Notes under the pieces: model-generated | Told to the model about the DNA's origin: nothing | What the model saw: only the letters and a program-made list of their open reading frames with translations | Databases searched by the model: none | Program-made: the position numbers and the translations under genes | Shown here: one piece after another, positions 6,029-13,097 of the stretch | Position numbering within the stretch: position 1 is the first letter of the stretch | Layout of the letters: each line of letters begins with the position of its first letter | DNA from: an uncultured Collinsella sp. | GTDB lineage: Bacteria; Actinomycetota; Coriobacteriia; Coriobacteriales; Coriobacteriaceae | DNA length: 13,097 nt | NCBI GenBank assembly: GCA_902470895.1 | Contig: CABRID010000057.1 | Coordinates: forward strand, 1 to 13,097 | Direction: 5' to 3'

Positions 6029-7312
6029 TTAGTAGATGACGGGATCGGGGACGGTAGCATGCTCGACATGCGCACCGAGCGCCTGCAGCTTTTCGACAAA
6101 CTGCTCGTAGCCGCGCTTGATGTGATGGATAGCCGAAACCTCGGTCGTCCCGTCGGCGATCAAGCCCGCTACGACGAGGGCCGCTCCGCCGCGCAGATCG
6201 GGCGAGGTAACCTGTGCACCCGAGAAGCCCTTGACGCCATGAATCATGGCATGATGGCTCTCGATACGAATGTCGGCACCCATGCGCACCAGCTCAGAGG
6301 CAAACATAAAGCGATTCTCGAAGATGTTTTCGGTAATAACGGAACTGCCGTCGGTAAGGGCGGAGAGCACCATAATCTGCGCCTGCATGTCGGTCGGGAA
6401 ACCGGGGAACGGAAGCGTCTGGATGTCGACCGGCTTGATACGCTCGGCACGGTTTACATGGACGCCATCCTCGACGCGCTCGCAGTCGATACCCATGAGC
6501 TCCATCTTCTTGAGCACCATGCCCAAGTGAATGGGGCAAAAACCCGTGACGTCGACACCGCGATCGTCAGCCATCAACGCACCGGCGACGATAAAGGTGC
6601 CGGCCTCGATGCGGTCGCCCACTACGCGATGGGTAACGGGATGCAGCTCTTCCACGCCCTCGATGGTCACGACAGGCGTACCGGCGCCGACAATCTTAGC
6701 GCCCATCTCGTTGAGCATGTTGGCGAGATCGACGATCTCGGGCTCGCGGGCGGCATTGTCGATAACCGTGGTGCCCTTCGCGCGCACGGATGCCATAATG
6801 AGGTTCTCGGTCGCACCGACACTGGCGAACTCGAGCGTGACGGTGGTACCGCGCAGACCTTGGGGCGCATTAGCGTTGATGTAGCCGTGGGCGGTATCGA
6901 ACTCAACGCCCAGGGCCTCAAGACCAAGAATGTGCATATCGATCTTGCGAGCACCCAGGTTGCAGCCGCCCGGCATGGCGATCTTGGCGCGATGGAAGCG
7001 ACCCAGCAGGGGTCCCATCACGGCGGTGGAAGCACGCATCTTGGCAACGAGCTCGTAGGGGGCCTCCCAAGAATCGACCTGAGAGGTATCAATCTCGAGC
7101 GTGTGCTCGTCGAGAACATCGATCGTAGCGCCCATGCCCTTGAGCACCTTGCCCATCACGTGGACATCGGAAATATCGGGCACGTTCTGCAGCGTCGTCT
7201 TGCCCGGCGCCAGAAGCGTTGCCGCCATGAGTTTGAGTGCGGAGTTCTTGGCGCCCGAAACGGGCACGGAGCCTCCGATGGCGTGGCCACCCTCAACGCG
7301 GATAATATCCAA
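6029..7312 (-). CDS. murA: UDP-N-acetylglucosamine 1-carboxyvinyltransferase
   Basis: First committed step of peptidoglycan synthesis in the cytoplasm: enolpyruvate is moved from phosphoenolpyruvate to UDP-GlcNAc. At 427 residues it has the usual family length. Key residues are visible: Lys22 in SGAKNSAL, the catalytic loop PGGCNLGAR with Cys117 (the fosfomycin-reactive Cys115 of E. coli), Asp308 in PGFPTDMQAQ and Arg374 in DLRGGAA. The Cys is present rather than the Asp of naturally resistant enzymes, so fosfomycin sensitivity at the target is expected. The start is a TTG at 7312 with AAAGGG ending 6 bases upstream, and MDIIRVEGG fits the family N-terminus. It follows atpC with a strong terminator between, and precedes the LCP gene by 12 bases. 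Confidence 0.97.
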   Translation of the reverse strand: MDIIRVEGGHAIGGSVPVSGAKNSALKLMAATLLAPGKTTLQNVPDISDVHVMGKVLKGMGATIDVLDEHTLEIDTSQVDSWEAPYELVAKMRASTAVMGPLLGRFHRAKIAMPGGCNLGARKIDMHILGLEALGVEFDTAHGYINANAPQGLRGTTVTLEFASVGATENLIMASVRAKGTTVIDNAAREPEIVDLANMLNEMGAKIVGAGTPVVTIEGVEELHPVTHRVVGDRIEAGTFIVAGALMADDRGVDVTGFCPIHLGMVLKKMELMGIDCERVEDGVHVNRAERIKPVDIQTLPFPGFPTDMQAQIMVLSALTDGSSVITENIFENRFMFASELVRMGADIRIESHHAMIHGVKGFSGAQVTSPDLRGGAALVVAGLIADGTTEVSAIHHIKRGYEQFVEKLQALGAHVEHATVPDPVIY

Positions 7313-7325
7313 GGTCTACCCTTTC

Positions 7326-7364
7326 AAAAAGCATGCCCGGGATGGCTGAGCCATCCCGGGCATG
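7326..7364 (-). terminator. Intrinsic terminator between atpC and murA
   Basis: CATGCCCGGGATGGC (7332-7346) and GCCATCCCGGGCATG (7350-7364) make a perfect, very GC-rich 15-bp stem with a three-base loop. On the minus strand it is followed by C and five T (7330-7326). It lies 36 bases past the atpC stop. The T-run stops 13 bases before the murA TTG, nearly touching its ribosome site at 7324-7319. Confidence 0.9.
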
Positions 7365-7400
7365 ATGTGTTCGCAAATGGTCGAACGCTAAATCGTTTGA

Positions 7401-7793
7401 CTATTGGGCAAGCTTGAGCTTACACCATGCGATTTCATTATAGAGGTAGGCGCGGCGTGCATCATCCTCCGACAAATTACCCAGCTTCTCTTCAAAACCT
7501 TGAATATCAGCTTTAAGCTTGTCGGTATCGACGGTCGCCAAATCGCAAGCGCGCTCGGCGAGAACGGTCACGACATCGTCCGCAACCTGGGCATAGCCGC
7601 CGGCCACGGCAAACGTGTGGTCGACAGTGCCCATGGCCTTATCGGAAACGCGAACGTAACCGCGGTCGATCGTGCAGATCTCGCTGGAGTGAGCAGGCAG
7701 GACGCCAAACTCGCCATCCGTGGACGGAATCGACACAAACGCAGCGTCGCCCTCATAGGCGCAGCTCACGGGGCACACGATGCGGATACGCAT
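7401..7793 (-). CDS. atpC: ATP synthase F1 epsilon subunit
   Basis: Central-stalk subunit that couples rotation to the c-ring and can restrain ATP hydrolysis. The 130-residue protein is near the usual 130-140. It has the N-terminal beta-sandwich (about 1-85, with GEFGVLPAHSSE at 27-38) and a C-terminal two-helix part (about 88-130, with NLSEDDARRAYLYNEIA). The ATG at 7793 follows the atpD stop after 3 bases, so it is translated as the last gene of the operon. Two features are slightly unusual: an N-terminal RIRIVCPVSCAYEG in place of the common LeuGlu-containing strand, and a tail that ends soon after the second helix. Confidence 0.95.
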   Translation of the reverse strand: MRIRIVCPVSCAYEGDAAFVSIPSTDGEFGVLPAHSSEICTIDRGYVRVSDKAMGTVDHTFAVAGGYAQVADDVVTVLAERACDLATVDTDKLKADIQGFEEKLGNLSEDDARRAYLYNEIAWCKLKLAQ

Positions 7794-7796
7794 AAC

Positions 7797-10159
<2,363 letters not shown>

Positions 10160-10164
10160 GGGGC

Positions 10165-11763
10165 TTAGTTCTCCTCTGATCCAGAAACATCCGAATGGTG
10201 CTTGGCCATGAACTGCTGCTTGAAGTCGCCGATGACGCGCAAGAGCTCAGCCTTGGTGTCATCATCGATCTTCTTGGCGCGAACCTTATCGAGCAGCGAG
10301 CCAAAGCCATTGTCCATGTACTCGATGAGCTCGGCACGGAAAGGCAGCACGTCGGCAATCTCCAGGTCATCCAGGAAGCCCTCGTTGCCAGCGAACAGCG
10401 TAACGATCTGCTCGCCAACCTCAAACGGCTTGTAGCGCGGCTGCTTCAGGAGCTCGGTCATGCGGGCACCATGGGTCAGCTGCTTCTGAGTAGCCTCGTC
10501 GAGGTCGGAGCCGAACTGCGTAAAGCCGGCGAGCTCCTGGTACGAAGCGAGGTCCAGACGGAGGTTGCCGGCGACCTGCTTCATGGCCTTGGTCTGTGCG
10601 TCGCCACCGACGCGGGACACGGAAATGCCCACGTCGACTGCCGGGCGCTGGCCCTGGAAGAAGAGCTCGGACTGCAGGTAGATCTGACCATCGGTAATGG
10701 AAATGACGTTGGTCGGAATGTAGGCCGAGACGTCGCCGTCCTGGGTCTCGATGATCGGAAGAGCCGTCATGGAGCCATAACCGTTCTTCTTGGACATCTT
10801 GACTGCACGCTCGAGCAGACGAGAGTGCAGGTAGAAGATGTCGCCAGGATAGGCCTCGCGTCCGGGCGGACGATGCAGCGTCAGCGACATCTGACGGTAG
10901 GCCACGGCCTGCTTGGACAGGTCGTCGTAGATGACGAGCACGTGGCCGCCGGGGTTGGTCTCGCTGGCGGGCTTGCCGTCCTCACCGTTGTACATGAAGA
11001 ACTCGCCGATAGCGGCACCGGCCATAGGCGCGATGTACTGCATAGGGGCGGAATCGGCAGCGGTGGCCGAAACGATGATGGTGTAGTCGAGCGCACCGTG
11101 CTGAGCGAGGGTCTCGCGGATGTTGGCAACCGTGGAGGCCTTCTGGCCGATGGCGACATAGATGCAGACCATGCCCTTGCCGCGCTGGTTGAGGATAGCG
11201 TCGATGGCGATGGCGGTCTTACCGGTCTTACGGTCGCCGATGATGAGCTCACGCTGACCGCGGCCAATAGGCACCATGGAGTCGATAGCGAGCAGACCGG
11301 TCTGAACCGGCTCACACACCGGGGTACGGTCGATGACGCCGGGGGCCTTGAACTCAATGGGGCGACGGTGCGTGGCGACGATGTCGCCCAGGCCGTCGAT
11401 GGGCTGGCCGAGCGGATTGACGACGCGGCCGAGCATGGCGCGGCTCACAGGGATATCCATAATGCGGCCAGTGGTGCGGCACTCGTCGCCTTCCTTGATG
11501 GAGTCGACGGCACCAAACAGAACGGCGCCGACCTCGTCACGGTCAAGGTTCTGGGCAAGGCCGAAGACGGTCTCACCGGTATCGGAGCTCTTGAACTCCA
11601 GAAGCTCGCCTGCCATGGCGCTCTTGAGGCCGGAGACGCGCGCGATGCCGTCGCCTACCTCGTCGACCGTTGAAACCTCATGCGTATCGACCGTCGCGGA
11701 GAGGCTCGTGAGCTGCTCCTGCAGTTTCTTGGCGATATCCTGGGCATTGAGGGTTTCGGACAT
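10165..11763 (-). CDS. atpA: ATP synthase F1 alpha subunit
   Basis: Non-catalytic nucleotide-binding subunit that also supplies the arginine finger to beta. The 532-residue protein has the N-terminal beta-barrel (about 25-95), Walker A GDRKTGKT (176-183, with Lys where many species have Gln), Walker B region [13 protein letters not shown] (274-286), and [10 protein letters not shown] (381-390) with the arginine finger Arg384. The C-terminal tail ends in an acidic DVSGSEEN. The ATG at 11763 shares its A with the atpH stop (TAATG) and has GGAGGTG about 8 bases upstream, one of the best ribosome sites of the operon. Confidence 0.98.
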   Translation of the reverse strand: MSETLNAQDIAKKLQEQLTSLSATVDTHEVSTVDEVGDGIARVSGLKSAMAGELLEFKSSDTGETVFGLAQNLDRDEVGAVLFGAVDSIKEGDECRTTGRIMDIPVSRAMLGRVVNPLGQPIDGLGDIVATHRRPIEFKAPGVIDRTPVCEPVQTGLLAIDSMVPIGRGQRELIIGDRKTGKTAIAIDAILNQRGKGMVCIYVAIGQKASTVANIRETLAQHGALDYTIIVSATAADSAPMQYIAPMAGAAIGEFFMYNGEDGKPASETNPGGHVLVIYDDLSKQAVAYRQMSLTLHRPPGREAYPGDIFYLHSRLLERAVKMSKKNGYGSMTALPIIETQDGDVSAYIPTNVISITDGQIYLQSELFFQGQRPAVDVGISVSRVGGDAQTKAMKQVAGNLRLDLASYQELAGFTQFGSDLDEATQKQLTHGARMTELLKQPRYKPFEVGEQIVTLFAGNEGFLDDLEIADVLPFRAELIEYMDNGFGSLLDKVRAKKIDDDTKAELLRVIGDFKQQFMAKHHSDVSGSEEN

Positions 11764-12239
11764 TAGGCTTCACCTCCGTACGAATTAGCAGAGTTTGCGA
11801 GGGTCTCCTGCGCGATGCGCAGCTGCGTCTTGACGGAAATGTCACGACGCTCGCCGCGGGCCTCGAGCACCAGGCCGCCCACGATAGACGGGTCGACCTG
11901 CTCGATAAGGAATACCTTGCGGCCGAAGTCCTGCTCGCATTTCTTAGTGATGGTTTGACGCAGCTCGTCGTCGAGCGGGATCGCCGTGGTGACGGTCACG
12001 CCCACTACATCCTCGTCTTCCTCGGCAACATACTTAAAGGCAGCTGCCACCTTGGGAAGAAGGTCGAGCTGGTCGCGCTTGGACATGGTGTCGAGCACGG
12101 CGATGATCTCGGGGCTGGCGCTAGCCAGGCGCTCGATCATCTCGAGGTCCTCGAACACATGGTTCTCGGCCTTAGCGGCTTCCAGAAGGGAGCGCGCGTA
12201 GGTCTCGAGCACCTTGTCCTGATAGCGGCTAGTCGGCAT
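11763..12239 (-). CDS. atpH: ATP synthase F1 delta subunit, short form
   Basis: Peripheral-stalk cap that ties the F1 head to subunit b (OSCP in mitochondria). Recognised by [11 protein letters not shown] (12-22), the middle [17 protein letters not shown] (81-97) and the C-terminal [17 protein letters not shown] (113-129) with DISVKTQLR. At 158 residues it is about 20 shorter than the usual ~178. Comparison by eye puts the gap near residue 40, where one helical segment of the N-terminal helix bundle seems missing. The ATG at 12239 overlaps the atpF end by 11 bases, and the stop overlaps the atpA start. Nothing suggests a broken gene. Confidence 0.93.
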   Translation of the reverse strand: MPTSRYQDKVLETYARSLLEAAKAENHVFEDLEMIERLASASPEIIAVLDTMSKRDQLDLLPKVAAAFKYVAEEDEDVVGVTVTTAIPLDDELRQTITKKCEQDFGRKVFLIEQVDPSIVGGLVLEARGERRDISVKTQLRIAQETLANSANSYGGEA

Positions 12240-12831
12240 TCAGGCTACCTGCTTCCTGGATGTAGCGCTCGATGAGCTTCTTCTGCTCGGCATCGTCCTC
12301 GAGTGCCTCGCCCACGATCTTGGTGGCGACGGCAACGGACAGGTCGGCGATGGAGCTCGCGGCACCGGCGTAGATGGACTTGCGCTCGTCCTCGACGGTC
12401 GTATGAGCCTTGGCGATGATCTCCTCGGCCTCCTTGTGAGCAGCCTCGATAATGCGGGCGCGCTCGGACTCGGCGTCCTTACGGGCCTCGAGAACAATGT
12501 CGGCAGCCTGACGACGGGCGTCGGTGACGATCGAGTCGGACTCAGCGCGCTTGGCGATAGCCTCCTGCTTGGTCTTCTCGGCCTCGTCGAGGCTCTCCTC
12601 AATCTTCTTGCCGCGCTCCTCCATGGTTTTCATGATGCCCGGCAGGGCGACCTTGGCCAGCACGATCCAGATAATCAGGAAGGCGATAAGCGCCGGGATG
12701 AACTCCGCCATCTTAGGGATGAGGATGTCCGCACCGGCAGCGCCGTCCTCAGCGAACGCGGAAACCGGCATGAGCAGCGCGGCCGCGGACGCGGAGAGTG
12801 CGATCGCGCTCTTCTGGGATGAAAGATTCAT
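12229..12831 (-). CDS. atpF: ATP synthase Fo subunit b
   Basis: Peripheral stalk that anchors delta and the F1 head to the membrane. The 200-residue protein has a single membrane helix (about 43-63, IPALIAFLIIWIVLAKVAL) and then a long charged helix rich in Glu, Lys and Ala (about 65-175) that should form the dimeric coiled coil. Unusually, residues 1-27 look like a cleavable signal peptide: Ser/Lys start, hydrophobic core AIALSASAAALLMPVS and an AFA-E type cleavage site. Cleavage would leave the N-terminus outside, which matches normal b topology. GGAG lies 8 bases before the ATG at 12831. atpF starts 15 bases after the atpE stop and overlaps atpH by 11 bases. Confidence 0.94.
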   Translation of the reverse strand: MNLSSQKSAIALSASAAALLMPVSAFAEDGAAGADILIPKMAEFIPALIAFLIIWIVLAKVALPGIMKTMEERGKKIEESLDEAEKTKQEAIAKRAESDSIVTDARRQAADIVLEARKDAESERARIIEAAHKEAEEIIAKAHTTVEDERKSIYAGAASSIADLSVAVATKIVGEALEDDAEQKKLIERYIQEAGSLNAD

Positions 12832-12846
12832 ACTTGACGCTCCGTG

Positions 12847-13041
12847 CTATTTAACGATCAGCGCGACAACGAAGCCGATCAGAGCCAGAGCCTCGCCGAA
12901 GGCGGAGCCCATGATGAAGACGGTGAACACGCGGCCCTGGACCTCAGGCTGACGGGCCATAGCACCCGTAGCACCCAGAGCAGACAGGCCGATAGCAAGA
13001 CCAGCGCCGATAACACCGAGACCGTAACCGATAACTCCCAC
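12847..13041 (-). CDS. atpE: ATP synthase Fo subunit c
   Basis: Proteolipid of the rotating membrane ring that carries ions. It has two glycine/alanine-rich membrane helices (about 3-27 and 40-62) joined by the polar loop ARQPE (29-33), with the ion-binding Glu50 in the second helix. Residue 17, where sodium-binding rings have Gln, is Ile, and the residue after Glu50 is Ala rather than Ser or Thr, so proton coupling is expected. At 64 residues it is shorter than the usual 70-90. The GTG start at 13041 follows AAAGGAGG, the best ribosome site in the window. An in-frame stop 9 codons upstream (13068-13066) limits any longer form. Confidence 0.95.
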   Translation of the reverse strand: MGVIGYGLGVIGAGLAIGLSALGATGAMARQPEVQGRVFTVFIMGSAFGEALALIGFVVALIVK

Positions 13042-13097
13042 GATTCCTCCTTTGTCGTGCGTGTCTTATTTCACGCAGGATAACCTCTGTCTCTTAT
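13042..13097 (-). other. Right edge: atpE leader and adapter remnant
   Basis: Bases 13042-13053 hold the atpE ribosome site. A small hairpin, GCGTG (13059-13063) with CACGC (13072-13076), lies just upstream. atpB would be expected next, but its end cannot be identified. The last 11 bases (13087-13097, CTGTCTCTTAT) equal the start of the Nextera/Tn5 mosaic-end adapter and probably are not genomic. Confidence 0.6.

Noticed and set aside
6059..7417. 452-codon plus-strand frame opposite murA
   Set aside because: Antisense shadow of murA that also runs through the atpC-murA terminator.
10195..11673. 492-codon plus-strand frame opposite atpA
   Set aside because: Same antisense shadow effect; atpA on the other strand is unmistakable.
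13060..13097. Possible end of atpB in the last bases
   Set aside because: Two frames with stops exist, but neither gives a recognisable AtpB C-terminus, and the final 11 bases look like adapter.

Overview
The window reads as a piece of a draft chromosome from a fairly GC-rich, Gram-positive member of the Actinomycetota. The style of the genes (full F1Fo operon followed by murA and an LCP-family gene, GTG and TTG starts, compact spacing) fits the Coriobacteriia, and Collinsella-like bacteria would be my first guess. That placement is inference from protein resemblance and is not proven by anything in the window. No phage, insertion sequence, CRISPR array or tRNA gene was found. All genes look intact and nearly all lie on the minus strand.

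Reading along the minus strand (right to left): the right end (13041-7401) holds the F1Fo ATP synthase operon in the order atpE-atpF-atpH-atpA-atpG-atpD-atpC, with stop/start overlaps or gaps of a few bases. Only atpB, and possibly atpI, are missing, because the sequence ends just upstream of atpE. A strong intrinsic terminator follows atpC and ends only 13 bases before the TTG start of murA (7312-6029). murA is followed after 12 bases by an LCP (LytR-CpsA-Psr) cell-wall ligase gene (6016-4781). These two belong together functionally: MurA commits UDP-GlcNAc to peptidoglycan, and LCP enzymes attach secondary polymers to it. Two hairpins follow the LCP gene.

The middle (4527-3280) holds the only plus-strand gene, pepT, ending at a textbook terminator. 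It is divergent from a DtxR-family metalloregulator gene (3159-2737), and a 20-bp near-perfect palindrome sits in the shared promoter region. The regulator gene is followed after 10 bases by a zinc-type homocysteine S-methyltransferase gene (2726-1833) with its own terminator. Next comes an alpha-D-phosphohexomutase gene (1674-274). The leftmost 273 bases carry no gene. They are rich in nested inverted repeats and may be the leader of an rRNA operon running off the left edge.

The right edge ends in 11 bases identical to the start of the Nextera/Tn5 mosaic-end adapter, so the last bases are probably a library artefact. I did not find a convincing novel system. The most interesting signals are the divergent dtxR/pepT control region, the terminator abutting murA, the signal-peptide-like AtpF N-terminus and the short AtpH.
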